From Diphasiastrum complanatum (taxonomy: Eukaryota; Streptophyta; Lycopodiopsida; Lycopodiales; Lycopodiaceae), in NCBI GenBank assembly GCA_029204225.1, contig CM055095.1, positions 46,032,575-46,096,574 on the forward strand: 64,000 nucleotides of DNA, given 5' to 3'. The translations under genes and the position numbers were made by a program. Positions 11,440 to 61,912 of this stretch are shown here, in pieces. Positions within the stretch are counted from its first letter, which is position 1. Each line of letters begins with the position of its first letter. Below the pieces are notes generated by a model, which made no database searches, was not told the origin of the DNA, and worked only from the letters and a program-made list of their open reading frames with translations.

Positions 11440-11733
11440 TTGGATGGTTTTGCTAATGGAAATGAAGTAAGGGAGGCTCATTATATCAGTCATTCATGGC
11501 TAAGTTCTCAAGTGTTGAGGATATTTTGTGGCAAGATGGCAATGGATGCTCATTCAAGGATTTTCATGGTAGAGACATATCAAGGAAGGACAAGATTGAG
11601 GAGACAAGCAACATTGGTTGATTACTCACATTTATTGGCTTGGTTGTTGTTATTTTCTAGAGTTCAAAGTGGAAGCATGGAGGAATCATTGCATTACATT
11701 CTATTGGTTCTTCATGTTCTAGTTACATCTTGA
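11440..11733 (+). CDS. Unrecognised 97-residue ORF next to a probable LTR
   Basis: This open frame contains HYISHSWLSSQVLRIFCGKM and ETYQGRTRLRRQATLV. It may be a frameshifted continuation of the ORF ending at 11369. I recognise no family. Confidence 0.2.
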   Translation: MDGFANGNEVREAHYISHSWLSSQVLRIFCGKMAMDAHSRIFMVETYQGRTRLRRQATLVDYSHLLAWLLLFSRVQSGSMEESLHYILLVLHVLVTS

Positions 11734-11917
11734 TATGTAAAATTGATGTAAGAAATAGTGAAGCATCCAATATGGACACTATTCTCTATATCAAATATGA
11801 AAGTTTTATAAAAACCATAGAAAGGAGGTTTATACTTAGGATGGAGATCATTCTAAAGTTGGATCAAAGTTGTATCATGTTTAAAACTATGCCTAAAACT
11901 AGTTGAAGAGAGAGTGT

Positions 11918-12470
11918 GAAAAATTGTCAACTAGTTAAGTCTGTATATTTTAGCAAGTATATAGGTGGATTAGGTCGATTTGGACCTACTCTAATTAATC
12001 AGTAGAGATACATTGAATCTAGTCATGTTAGATCTAGGTTTTTGGCAAGAAGCTACGAAAACTTCCATAAGTTCATAAGTTTAGGCAAGATCATCTAAAT
12101 AGGTCAAGAGACTATTATAAATAGGCATACAAGTGTGGTAGAAATTCATCTCTCTCATTCTTCTCGCATTCATTCTTATAGAAGATATCTCTTCTGGTTT
12201 CTACCATCAAACTCTTGCATTTGGTGGTGATATAGTGAGATCTTGTGTGTAGAATGTTATTTTTCTTATGTATATGGATTCACACATGCGAGTACTATTA
12301 TTGTACTGCTGTTGTACGGAAAGTAACCGTCAAATTATCATATCTAAGGTATTTATTACAAGTTCTTATTGAGTTTTCATCTTCTATGTGTAGTAGATGC
12401 ATTGTTAGTTCTTTGTGATCTAAATTTCACACTTGGAAAGAGGCGGTGGGCCACACACATAGTTGTAGCC
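11918..12470 (+). mobile_element. Probable LTR
   Basis: It is preceded by a purine tract (gaagagagag) that would serve as polypurine tract and begins TGTGAAAAAT. Inside are a TATA-like 'actattataaatagg' near 12110 and a CT-rich stretch after it, the usual order of promoter and transcript start in a plant LTR. The right end is not defined. Confidence 0.5.
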
Positions 12471-12699
12471 TACATATTAAATATAGATCAGATAACTGCT
12501 TTTCCAAAGATGAGGTAATCAAATGGGTGAAGCCAATCTATTCAAAAATATAATAGCACAACCCTAAAAACCTTTTCACCAAAATATATTGTCGCTTCTC
12601 ATAATTCTTTATTCAAGCATGTAAGAGCACAACAACAAGAAGAAAAAACCTAGAACATTGTAAGAATTGGGTATACCATGCAACATGTACATCTTTTTG

Positions 12700-12985
12700 T
12701 GCAATGATTACATGCATTGTTTCATGCAAAGGTATACATGCATTGATCTTTGGAAGAAAATGACACACGGAAATCAGTTGTTATTGTTCAAAGAAAGTGG
12801 CATGTTGGGCAAACAAGCCCTTAGCCCAAGGTCCAAGCCTCAAAAGTTGAGAATGCCTCCATGTTCTATCCTTTTAATGTAGACTTTATTCCAAACTCCA
12901 TTGACCCGACCTCAACATAGTATTGCCTTTGCAATTCAAGACCAACAAAAGGAAAAATTTCAAAGTGACTATGCACAAGCTTTGT
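12700..12985 (-). repeat. Dispersed repeat X, minus copy
   Basis: Reverse-complement copy of 3717-3995. The adjoining repeat Y copy (13465-13887) is also inverted, yet lies on the same side of X as it does in the left locus. This is therefore not one simple inverted duplication. Confidence 0.7.
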
Positions 12986-13464
12986 CATGAAGAGCAGTCA
13001 ATGTTGATAGATTCAGAGCCTATAGAATCTGGTTTACTAGTGTTCTTTTGCTTACTTACTTCTCCTGCCTGTCGGTAGAGACAGTGGCTATGGGCTTAAG
13101 CTTCTTCTTTCTTGTTTAAATCCCCGAAATCAGGCAGAAGGAACTGAATATCGATGTAGTAGTGGTGTCTTGCTTGTCAATATACTTGCATAAATTGACA
13201 AAACAAGAAACAAGAACTAATCTATAGCATGTTAGAAGTCCAAGAAATCAAGAAACCAACCAGTCTTTTAATTCTTGGACATCCCAAGAACTAGATTGTT
13301 AGAGGATATGCAAGATTTATGCCACATTTCTAACCTATTTAGTTTACTTGAATGCTGGTTCCTACATTAATCCGCAAACAAGAAATGACATCTAATCCAC
13401 AACTAGAAAAGCAAGAAAACTAATCCACTCTAACTTCACAACCACACACAATATGAATGGAAGC
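12986..13464. other. Spacer between repeats X and Y, no gene seen
   Basis: AT-rich, with several short recurring 'caagaaa' words. No coding frame is supported. Confidence 0.4.
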
Positions 13465-13887
13465 GCATGATCATAGGGGCATTACTCAAGAAAACCATCA
13501 TGATCAAGGAGCTTAGTGTAGCATCAAACTCATGGAAAATCTTCTTATCAAGCATGGAGTAGATACAATGCAACAAGCTCCTCTTCACAAAGAGGGAGTC
13601 TCGTAAATAAGCAAGAGATCTCCTTAGGTGGCATCCTAGTGGAATTTTCACATTTCACAAATTACAAGTGGAATAATGCTCTCCACTAGAGGTCACGTTT
13701 AGGATTCACCATGAGGCTTACACAGTTCTTGCTTGTCATTCCTAACTAGCATTTCTCAGCTCTCATACTCGGCTCTCAGTCTTCGTTCATCTCGTCTTCT
13801 CAGAGACCTCCTCGGTCTAAGGTGAGAGGTGCTCTTGAATTGCTTTGTCCGAGTATCTTGGGGATTCGTCAGAATCAACCAACATCA
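13465..13887 (-). repeat. Dispersed repeat Y, minus copy
   Basis: Reverse complement of 4091-4590, including the block around 'ctctttgtgaagagg' and the stretch near 13790 matching 'agaagacgagatgaacgaag'. Confidence 0.7.
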
Positions 13888-14352
13888 TCCCACCCCTAAT
13901 GTGTTGCAGGACCCACTACAACTCATATTGGACGATGTCGCACCGCTTCCGCATTGGCATCTTCGATCGTCACTTGGAAAAGCGTAGATCCTCATTCGCT
14001 TGCATAAAATCAAGTGTTTATTGTTTTCGGTCTTTATCAAAAATTGTTTCCGCAAATTGCCGCAATTTAACCAGAATGTCTTATTGCTGCAGTTGGTTGA
14101 CATTCTCAAAATTTTGGAGAGCTCCTAGCAGCTTCACAACTTGCATGCTCAAGTGCTTTCCTCGTGTCTCTTTCTTTCGTTGCATCTGCCATGGATGATT
14201 TCACTTCTAGTTTCTAGGTAGATTCTAACTTCTGGAAGGTCTGTATCCTCCATTTGCTTCTGGGCATTTCTGCAATTCTTTTCCCAGTTGAAGTTCCAGT
14301 CTTTTGATGCTCTTTCTGATAGGTAGCACAAATCTTGGTTATCAGTCTTCAA
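13888..14352 (-). pseudogene. Probable retroelement gag remnant downstream of copia-type primer-binding sites
   Basis: Two minus-strand open stretches (14352-14149 and 14109-13885) contain a charged, helical-looking segment (EKNCRNAQKQMEDTDLPEVR) but no motif I can name. Their position, directly downstream of two TGGTATCAGAG sites in the same orientation, suggests the start of a copia gag. The family is uncertain. Confidence 0.35.
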
Positions 14353-14409
14353 GGAAATGGCTCATTCACACATTGGACGAAGCGAAACGAAACAAAACGA
14401 AACGAATCA

Positions 14410-14482
14410 AACTCTGATACCACTGAATGGGAATCGAAGAGAAACGAAATGAAATGAAACGAATCGAGCTCTGATACCATGA
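14410..14482 (-). promoter_or_regulatory. Duplicated copia-type primer-binding site (initiator tRNA-Met)
   Basis: On the minus strand TGGTATCAGAG occurs twice, about 60 bp apart (plus-strand 'ctctgatacca' at about 14411 and 14471). This is the sequence complementary to the 3' end of initiator tRNA-Met that most plant copia elements use to prime reverse transcription. 'cgaaacgaaa'-like words repeat between and beside the two sites, so a local tandem duplication produced the pair. An LTR would be expected at about 14483-14960. Confidence 0.6.
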
Positions 14483-15322
14483 CTGGATGGAGGAAAACAA
14501 CTCTGGTGAAGGGCGTCTGTGACGTTCCCGATGATGAAGGCCGGATAGAGCCGCTTGGCAGGGAGTAGCTACTGCTACTGATTGTGGTCTAATTCTTTTC
14601 CAAACCCCATATCACTTCTGACGATTCGTTGTGAAAATTAAACTTGTAAACAACAGAAAAATGTTGAGTTAACAACAGTGGAAATTTATCTACTGCCTAG
14701 CATGCCATTTCAATATTGCAGATCATACACATCACAGAACAGAGCAATGAACATCGCTTCTATTATCAAACTGAATGTACCATATTTTTCCTAAGCCCTG
14801 TCTGTTCCCAAATCAACGGCGTTGGTGCGAGAGAGATGTTCTCTCTCACGATAATTACGACTAGCTACTGCAAATCTGTAAACTCACTCTGGAGCTATCT
14901 ATACTTTTACAATTGTCTATTCTCGTGTCTGTGACTGTCTGCTTCTATCTGAATCCTTCGTTGATCTCTTTTTCTGTGATCAATCTAGGGAACTGATTAG
15001 GTTAAAAGATCTAATGAAAAGAAATGCATTAGGCTTAATCAAAAACTGATTCTAGTTTCATGTCTCTGTCCTCCATGCATTAGCCACCTTCTGCCGTTGC
15101 ACAGTGCCTTCACACTACAGACCTTCACATTTTGCCAAAAGACACTTTCGAGATTTTAGGGCAGTGTCACTTTTTCAAGAGCAACCTTCGCTTTTATCCG
15201 GAAGGCATTTGACGATAGTGTCGCTTGTTCCCGAAAGGCGAAAAACGCGACAGTAGGCCATAAAACATTTCTAAGAGCATTTTTAATACAGTGTCATCTT
15301 TTTTGCAGAACATGCGAAAATA
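14483..15322. other. Possible minus-strand LTR and flanking sequence
   Basis: This stretch lies upstream, in minus orientation, of the primer-binding sites, so part should be LTR. 15120-15320 holds repeated 'cagtgtc' and 'cgaaa' words. No coding frame is supported. Confidence 0.3.
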
Positions 15323-15523
15323 ACGACAGTGTCGGGAGAGTTGGCCAGAATCATTTGTGTGTTTTTTAAAAGACGTAGTGCTAAATTTTTCTCATGACCC
15401 AAAAATCTGCGAACTGTGCGAAACATAGTCCAAATGCAACAGTCAAAAACAAAAAAGCAAAGGAAAAACTAAAAAAAATGCTAAGGCTTTGAAAGATAGA
15501 AACTCTCAGTTTCTTCAGCTACC
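15323..15523 (+). repeat. Dispersed repeat Z, copy 2
   Basis: Direct repeat of 6918-7138 in the same orientation; 'gtcgggagagtt' and 'gatagaaactctcagtttct' are shared. Confidence 0.6.
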
Positions 15524-16639
15524 TCTCAAAGCTGGTATTTTTCTGATTAAACCAAGATTGGTGTCTCACATTGATTATGGCCAAATGTGGGCTCTATATA
15601 TACAATAAGTGGGAGCTCGTGGTACTGATCATCCCTCTGATCCCACGTGTGAAGGGTGCTTTGTCATATGATGATTCAATCATAGCAAAACTGACACTTG
15701 GACAAAACCTTCTATTTTGAGCACCTTTTGGTCCATTTTCCTTCTATATGGAGATCTACTTGAAAATCTTCTAGAAGTCAAAATTCGCCTACTTCAGCTT
15801 ATTCCACACATGTGAGTTGTCCTCTACACATGGGATATGACACCTAACCAAAGGATGTGGCTCATGCAATCAATAGATTGATGCCATGTGTCATATGTTT
15901 AGATTAACACTATAGTTTGTGGCCTTTCTTAGCCACTAGAACTTGATTTTAAATCATATGTACAACCTATATGATTATGGTACATGACAAGTACACTATT
16001 TTCACTACGTGGGAACAGGCTCCACACATGTGTAATCATCTAATATACAAGATTTTTGGCCTCTACCAAGCTTATTTTTTGCATTTTTCACATACTCAAC
16101 TCGTGGGATATGCCAAAGTGAGCACACCATTTATCTTTTTCTCCATTTTCTCATCAATTTTCACTGTCAATCAAGTAGAATTTGATAGAAGTGAGTGTTC
16201 TGAGGTCTTAGACTTTTCATTTCACACTTATGATTTGTGTTTGAGTTGAAAGTAAGTTCCTAGAAAGTTTATCAGTACTTTAAAAACTTGTGGGAGAGGA
16301 TAGACTTATTGCTTGCATGTGCTTCTTCTTTTGTGACTAAAGCAAGATCCAAATTGAAGATAGATTGATCGAAAGGTCTTCTTCATACATTATTTTGGTT
16401 ATGTATTCCTCTCTATTTGTGAGGGATAAGTTTTGCTTTGATCTGTAGCATTCTAGATTGTGCTCTAGCCTCAGATCCATTGGTAGATTGCAGGATTGCT
16501 CTACAGGTGTTCTGTGTGTGCCATCACAAAGCATGGTCAAGATCATTCACACATTTCTTGTGGATCCCCACTCGGTCTTCAGCCTATCTTTCTCAACCAG
16601 ATCTCTTATCAGATGATATCTGAAAGCAATGTGTTTCGT
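15524..16639. other. Intergenic stretch, no gene recognised
   Basis: AT-rich. The ORF at 15971-16249 has no recognisable domain. No feature can be supported. Confidence 0.4.
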
Positions 16640-18345
16640 CTTGAAATGAAACACTAGATCCTTCGTTAGATGAATGGCAGATGTGTTATCCATGAATAGT
16701 AGCAGCGGCTCGTTGGAGTTCTCTCCCAGTCCGTCAAGGAACTATACTTGAGCCATGTGAGCTCATTCGCCATCTTGGCTGCTGCAACATACTCTGCTTC
16801 GCAGGATGATTGCGCAGTTACGGTCTGCTTCCTACTGATCCATATCACAGCTGCACCGACTACTATTGTGCATCCTCCTGAGACGCTCTTGCAGTCATCT
16901 TTCAGGGATGCCCAACTTGCTTCGCTGTAGGATTTGATCTGGAATCCTTCATGCTGAGAGAAACACAACCCATAATCTTTCGTCTGTTGAAGGTATTGCA
17001 AAAGTCTCTTGGCTATCTTCCAATGCGTAGGGCCTGGATTGATATTAAACTGGCTCATTATGAAAACTGCATAAGCAATGTCAGGGCATGTATTATCTGC
17101 CAAGTACATGAGTGATCCGATTAACCTCCTGTAGGGAACGTTCTGCATGGCTTCCTGCTCTTATGCATTCTACGGGCAGTCTTGCTTGGTCTGAATTATT
17201 CCAGCTACCATCGGCATAGTAGCTCCCTTGAGTCTGTCATTTAAAAATCATCAATGATTTTCTAGATGTATCTTGACTGGTGAAGATGCAGTTCCCCTCG
17301 TCAAGATCTTTGTCAACCTGCAATCCTAGGTAGCATCTTGCTTCCCCTAGGTCTGATATTTCAAAATGTTGTGAAATATCATGTTTCACCTGAGCAATCC
17401 GCTCGTCGCTTCTGGACAGGATCAAGCGTCATCCACGTAGACTGCTATGATTATGATTTTTCCATCTCTGACCTTTGTATAGACATTGTAGTCGGCCATC
17501 AATGGTTGAAACCCTAAAGATCTGAGAGTGTGGTCCTTTTTATACCACTGCCTGACATACTGCTTCAGTCCGTATATGCTTTTTGCATTCGGCAGGCGTA
17601 GTTTGCAAAGCGTGAGCAGATGAATCTTGGTGATTGGTCCATATAGACTTCTTCATTCAACTCGTCGTGTAGGAAGGCGGTCTTTTCATCCACTATGTGG
17701 ATCTTGAGACTATACGCTGCTGCATATGAAAATAGTAGGCGTAAGGACAAATGCTTTATGATTGGAGAAAAGGTTTCAGTATAGTCAACACCATACTTCT
17801 GAGAAAAACCTTTCACCACCAATGTGTCCTTGTATTTTGATACATTGTCATCAGGTCCATACTTGTATTTGAAAACCCATTTGCACTTTACAATCTTCCT
17901 GTCTGCTGGTAATGGCTCCAGATTCCAGACATTGTTTTGCTCCATGGAATTCATCTCGTCTCTTTAATCCACTTGTCCTTACCTGAACAGCTGATAGCTT
18001 TCTCATATGTTTGAGGTTCTCCTCCAAATCCATAGAACTCTTCTGATATAGAGATTGAGCTATCATGTACAAATCTAACAGGTGCTCTTCTTTCTCTCAT
18101 GGATCTTCTTGGAGAGTCCGCAGTCAGATCGATGGCCTTGCCTTTGTCAAGTTTTTTGCCTTTGTTGCTTGCCGAATTGACCTTTAGTAAGACATTTGTT
18201 CTGAATATAGGTTGCTATTGAAACAACTTCAGCCCAAAAGCACTTCGAGAGTGTCGCATGTGATAACATGCACTTTGCCGATTCAACTAAGGTTCTATTC
18301 TTTCTCTCAGCAAGACCATTTGACTGCGGCGAATAGGAGATAATG
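16640..18345 (-). mobile_element. Degenerate minus-strand Ty1/copia pol (IN end, RT, RNase H)
   Basis: Read on the minus strand, the integrase end is at about 18340-18180 (SNGLAERKNRTLVESAKCML, with the catalytic Glu kept). The RT start is at 17954-17565, from ADRKIVKCKWVFKYKYGPDD to DEKTAFLHDELNEEVYM. A YVDD active site follows near 17440 and is at once broken by a stop. The later RT is at 17425-17237 (ISDLGEARCYLGLQVDKD). RNase H is at 17148-16666, from RRLIGSLMYLADNTCPDIAY to SSCEAEYVAAAKMANELTWL. Several frameshifts separate the pieces. It lies head-on against a plus-strand copia protease at 18366. Confidence 0.9.
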
Positions 18346-18365
18346 TATTGTTGCTCAATGTCGTT

Positions 18366-18890
18366 GTGGATAGATAGTGGAACTAGTTCTCATATGACTA
18401 GTTCAAGGAAATCTTTCACTTATGTTGTATCTTATAATGCTTCTTGGTTTCCAAGGGGAGGTTCGAACCTGGGACCAAAGAAACTTTGGATGCCAAGCTA
18501 ACCAGTTGAGCCAACCCCGTTGGGTTGTATCTTATAATGGATCTAGAAAGTTCATCTCCATTCCTATTAATAGTAAATACGAAATACAACGACATGGTAG
18601 TATATCAATTGGCGTTGGATCCACTATGACTCTTACTGATGTACTGTCAAATGCTTGATGTTGTGAAGTGGTAGAAAGAGGGACTAGATGTGGAAAGCTT
18701 TTCAAGTTGGAAACTAATCCTTACAGAGTTATGGTCAAGAGGAGCTTGGATCATCTCATGGAGGAGAAGGCAATTGGATTGCCTCAATCTATGTTCCATG
18801 ATGGTAAGGCTCATGAAGATAGGGCTTTGGCAAAAGTGTTGAATTTCACATGTGTGGGAGTGCCCAAAAGTGTGATTATGATCTCCTAAG
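18366..18890 (+). pseudogene. Copia protease/pre-integrase fragment interrupted by a SINE-like insert
   Basis: The plus frame reads WIDSGTSSHMTSSRKSF from about 18367, which is the copia aspartic protease with its catalytic Asp-Ser-Gly intact. It continues to the codons for SYN and then meets an 84-bp insertion. After the insert the same protein resumes (SRKFISIPINSKYEIQ...VGSTMTLTDVLSNA). The region to 18890 (RCGKLFKLETNPYRVMVKRS) follows in a shifted frame. It is a different copia copy from the minus-strand one at 16640-18345. Confidence 0.75.
18424..18539 (-). mobile_element. tRNA-derived SINE-like insertion with 16-bp target-site duplication
   Basis: The 84-bp insert at 18440-18523 is flanked by perfect 16-bp direct repeats (GTTGTATCTTATAATG at 18424-18439 and 18524-18539). 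On the minus strand it has an A-box-like TGGCTCAACTGG and, about 40 bp later, a B-box GGTTCGAACC, the internal RNA polymerase III promoter of tRNA genes. Its 5' end (GGGG) can pair with CCCC after the B box, like an acceptor stem. It ends GGAAACCAAGAAG, a short A-rich tail. I infer a retroposed tRNA or a very short tRNA-derived SINE; no anticodon could be assigned. Confidence 0.82.
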
Positions 18891-18999
18891 ACTTGGTGAT
18901 TGCACAAAGATCAAGAATAGATTGAAATCTAAGATCTATCTCACAAATCTAAGGCAAGAGCACTTTGTAACATGCATATATCAAACATAAAAGTACATT

Positions 19000-19560
19000 C
19001 ACACGTGGAGACTTGTGAAAGAAAAAACTAAGTGTGGAAAAGCCTTGCTCTCGAGTAGAGAGAGAAACCAACAGCCAAAACTCAGAGAGAAAGTCAAATT
19101 GACTCAAAATGTAGAACCCTCATTAACTCCAAAAAACTCAAATACAAATGAGCTTATCACATCCTCTAATAAGAACTCGAGGTAGGGAGTGGTTGATTTT
19201 CATTGGACCTCTTTTTCTCCTCCTCTAAATATGATTGGTTGAGTGAGTCCTCAAACTTGATTGGACCAAATTGGTAAAAATCTTTCTTTTAATTGGTCAC
19301 TAGATCTCATGCCAACACATGAATGAGTCACATATCCAACCTAATCTTGACACTTGTAGCAAGCCTAAGTTAGCTCGAGCCACACTATCAAATGTTACTT
19401 TTGGCCTAATCATGGAATTACAAGTGTACTTGCTCGAGTTGCCTCCTAAGCCAAAGGCCCTATCACCTACTTACACATGGAAGGACACACAAAAATTTAT
19501 CAAACCCCCTAACTCAACATGGATAATTTTTACAAATATTCACTCTCCTTAAAAGTTATC
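19000..19560 (-). mobile_element. Probable minus-strand copia LTR
   Basis: It lies directly downstream (minus orientation) of a copia RNase H end and matches the plus-strand block at 4955-5520 in patches, including the TTTTTTCT/CACTTAG region and the 'tagctcgag' word. The termini are not clear. Confidence 0.5.
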
Positions 19561-19564
19561 TTTT

Positions 19565-20050
19565 CTAAATAAGCATAGATCTTGGAATCAAGCCAAGGTT
19601 GGATCTAAGCTTGTTGATGAAAGAACTATTGATCAATGGCTTGGTGAGAAGATCGTCAATGCACAAAGATGATCCAATATACTCCAAGTTGATCTCTCCT
19701 CCAATAAGCTTTTCCCTTACAAAATGATGTGCAACTTCAATAATGTTTGCTCCTTGCATGAAACATAAAAAATGTTGGCAAGGGCTTGGGTGGAAATGTT
19801 GTCGCATTTGATCAAAGGTAGATCTTCCTCCTTGATTCACTTAAGCTCCAATAATAATCTTTTGATCCATAGCACCTCTTTTGTTGTTGTTATAAGGGCC
19901 TATACTCGACGTCACATGATGACAATATGCTCCAGAAGTCTGTCAACACTCTTACAATTTTCAATATTGAGCTTTTTGAACATTGAAAGAGCATATCTAG
20001 ATTGACTTATGAAAGCATAATCATGACAAAGATCAATCTCTAGGCCTAGA
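19565..20050 (-). pseudogene. Copia RNase H C-terminal fragment
   Basis: The minus strand shows the usual end of copia RNase H across two frames. DNISTQALANIF and KEQTLLKLHII appear in one frame and NIIEVAHHFVREKLIGGEI in another, followed by CIDDLLTKPL and KLRSNLGLIP just before the stop. Earlier residues (DLCHDYAFISQSRYALSMFKK) read from about 20040. Frameshifts and a stop make it non-functional. Confidence 0.8.
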
Positions 20051-20099
20051 ATGTAGTGTAGCTCTCCTAGATCTTGCATTTTGAACTCACTAGTAAATG

Positions 20100-20224
20100 T
20101 TCTTGCCTAACATTGTCAAGTTTGGAGGTCCAAGTTGCTTGTGTTAAGTGCAATAGATTTGGCCATAGGTCCATATGTTCATTTTTATCAAGTTTTACGC
20201 ATGGTATCAAAGCTCAAATTTGAC
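20100..20224 (+). promoter_or_regulatory. Copia LTR end with primer-binding site
   Basis: An LTR-like end (...acgca) is followed at about 20211 by TGGTATCAAAGC, one base away from the canonical initiator tRNA-Met primer-binding site. The same arrangement occurs at 59351. Confidence 0.5.
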
Positions 20225-21959
20225 CATTAAGCAATTTTACAAGCTTGGGTTCACTTTTGATTCAGTTAGGAGGCAATACTAATCTAGTAGCCATTTTGAC
20301 AATTTGGTGAAACTAGTCACAGAGAATCACTCTAAGACATAAAGTTTAAGATAGAAACACATGGAACATCCTCTTCTCTATAAAAACTCTAATTTAGAGC
20401 TAGGAACAAGTTTTACATCACTCATACATTCATTTTCAGAAGTTTCTTTGAGGTAGGGATGGGCTTCATTATTTGAATTAGTCCTTTACATTGTTAGGAT
20501 CTTTTGATATCAAAACATCAAGATCACGTAGGATATCTCGTGTGCAAGCTTAGGTAAGTTCATTAGGAATTTCAAGAATGCTTTTTAGCATTTATGTACG
20601 TTTGGTATCAAGTTATCAAGCTTTAAACAAATTTGATGTACATTATCATGATTTCTAGCAACTAGTTTTGACATAAGAGAGGTGTTACACACCATCACTC
20701 AAACATTATGCTAATCAAGATCACAAGTACAAGACTCGTTTAAAATCCAAAAAAGAGATGAGGATTATGTAGCAAATGCTGTTGTTGACCTCCTTGAACA
20801 AAAAACTCCAGTTCCAATGAGCAATTGTGAGGTTTTCTTCTAAGACAGAAACTATCTTGGAGATCTCGCAAAGTTCGTATCAACCTAGCATGAATTTTTG
20901 AAGGCACTTGATAGTCCCATCTCATCTTGTTATAAACCATGGTATTTTGTGTACTGGTGAGGCAACTGCACGAGAGATGATTTGTTCTTCGAATAGACCT
21001 TGAATGTTTGTCAATTGTAAACTACTGGATGTTTGATGAAGTAGGAGTGTTGGAAATATTATCTTCTCATCCATTATGGAAGACATCATAAATTTGCTTA
21101 TGTTGTCAACTCATTCATCGAACATACTCCAATGTAATTGTTATATTCAATGACAAAGTAGGCCATTGTGCCTATATGATGTAACCAATAATATCTGGTC
21201 TTTCTATTTGAAAAATGACTCACGACAAATGGATCATATGTGAGGAGAAAACCAGGATCAGATAGCAATGGTATCAAGAGAAGGTCCTATGAATACAAGT
21301 TCAATGGCAATGTATGGCATTGGAAGCCAATCCTGAAATTGTTCCTTAGACTGATTCTTGCCCCATAAATATTCTAAAATTCCATCAACCATGACCTTAC
21401 TACTACTAAACAAAGAGTATTTACTTTCACAGCTTCTTCTTTCATATATTATATTGATTGATGTTAGGTCTAGGATATAACCCTAAAAAACATAGATGTG
21501 CAAATCTTCAACTGTTATGGATCATGAGATAAAAGTCTTAGACCATGAATTCATCATGCAACAAAGCATGGACTCCATGCCAGGACATCCCTACCAACAC
21601 CCCAGCACCCAAGGTTAGCACAAGTCATTGCTGGTTTATTAATATAGCTCCAATTAGACCTTTCCTTCTCTTGAATCACAAAAACTACTTTGTGTACAAT
21701 TTGAGATATCAATCTCTCATTCGGATTGACTATATATATGACCCTGCAAAAAGAACGAACAAACAGCATCTTAGAGCAGCAAGCTCCATGCATGATAAGC
21801 AAAGTGATTTTTTTGGCCTAGTCTGTTTGCTGCACTGGCTTTCTCTTATTCCTTTTAAATACTGCTCTCTAAACCTATGATGTGTACATTTTGCCTTATC
21901 TAAGGTTTGATGATTCACATACACAGTGGCTGCCATTTACATATAAGGGATGTGAGACA
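20225..21959. other. Intergenic stretch downstream of SCD1
   Basis: AT-rich sequence. The small ORFs at 20740-20940 and 21545-21936 show no recognisable domain. Nothing is supported beyond the copia-derived leader at the left end. Confidence 0.4.
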
Positions 21960-22097
21960 GAGTAAACAAAACAAAATAATTATTGCAATTTGATTGGCAC
22001 ACATACAATTTTTTCGTTCAAAGCTTCCAAGTTCATGACATTTCTAGTTTTCTGATGTAGGTCAGCAGAAGCGCACACAAACACTTCGTACTTCATG

Positions 22098-61236
<39,139 letters not shown>

Positions 61237-61842
61237 CTGATACACAAAAAAGACTTAATTAGTAAAGAAAAATATTCCCAGAAGACTCAAAGTTCAAATA
61301 ACCCACTTCACACAACAGGCAAAGGTCATTCCTAAAAGGGCTTGAAAACTTGAAAATTCTCTTGTGTGCATGTCTAATGTTTAACTATTTTGGAATGATG
61401 GAAGGTCACCATTGATAATAAAAGTAGGTATAGCGAAAAAATTTCCATAGTTTTGTCAAAGCTGGCTAACTAGATGTAGCCAAATTCTGCGTGATAAAAT
61501 GTGCTCCCCTCAAATGTGATCTGATATACTTAATGTCATCATGCTTTGATATCCCTTTCAAATCTGATAAGGTTCTCATGAGGAATTGATGGATAGCTAC
61601 TGAATCTTCACAGTGGGTTGACCCACAATAAACTTGGTGATAAGCACTTTTCCATGATGAGGAGACTAAGAAGGTCATGCTGCATATAATTTAAGGGGCT
61701 CATTCATTTCAAAAAATTTCTTGAGTATCCTTTATTGTAACATGCACACATGTACAAGCCTCTCTGACTGGCATTTTCGGTTATGTTCTTTTCTCTATTA
61801 GATTACAGAGTTAACATGCTCCTATGATAACTACACACTTGA

Positions 61843-61912
61843 GATGTACTACTTGATCTCATATGCTTTTTGGCATCAAAAGACATTAATAAATCTTTCT
61901 TTCTTTCTTCAT
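61843..61912 (+). mobile_element. LINE 3' tail remnant
   Basis: 'ctcatatgctttttggcatc', then 'aaaagacattaataaa' and CTTT repeats match the tail of the LINEs at 54453 and 41969. Only about 70 bp is present, a 5'-truncated copy. Confidence 0.8.

Noticed and set aside
18440-18523. Functional tRNA gene
   Set aside because: It has A and B boxes, but is flanked by a target-site duplication, lies within a dead retroelement and shows no clear anticodon stem; a retroposed copy fits better.
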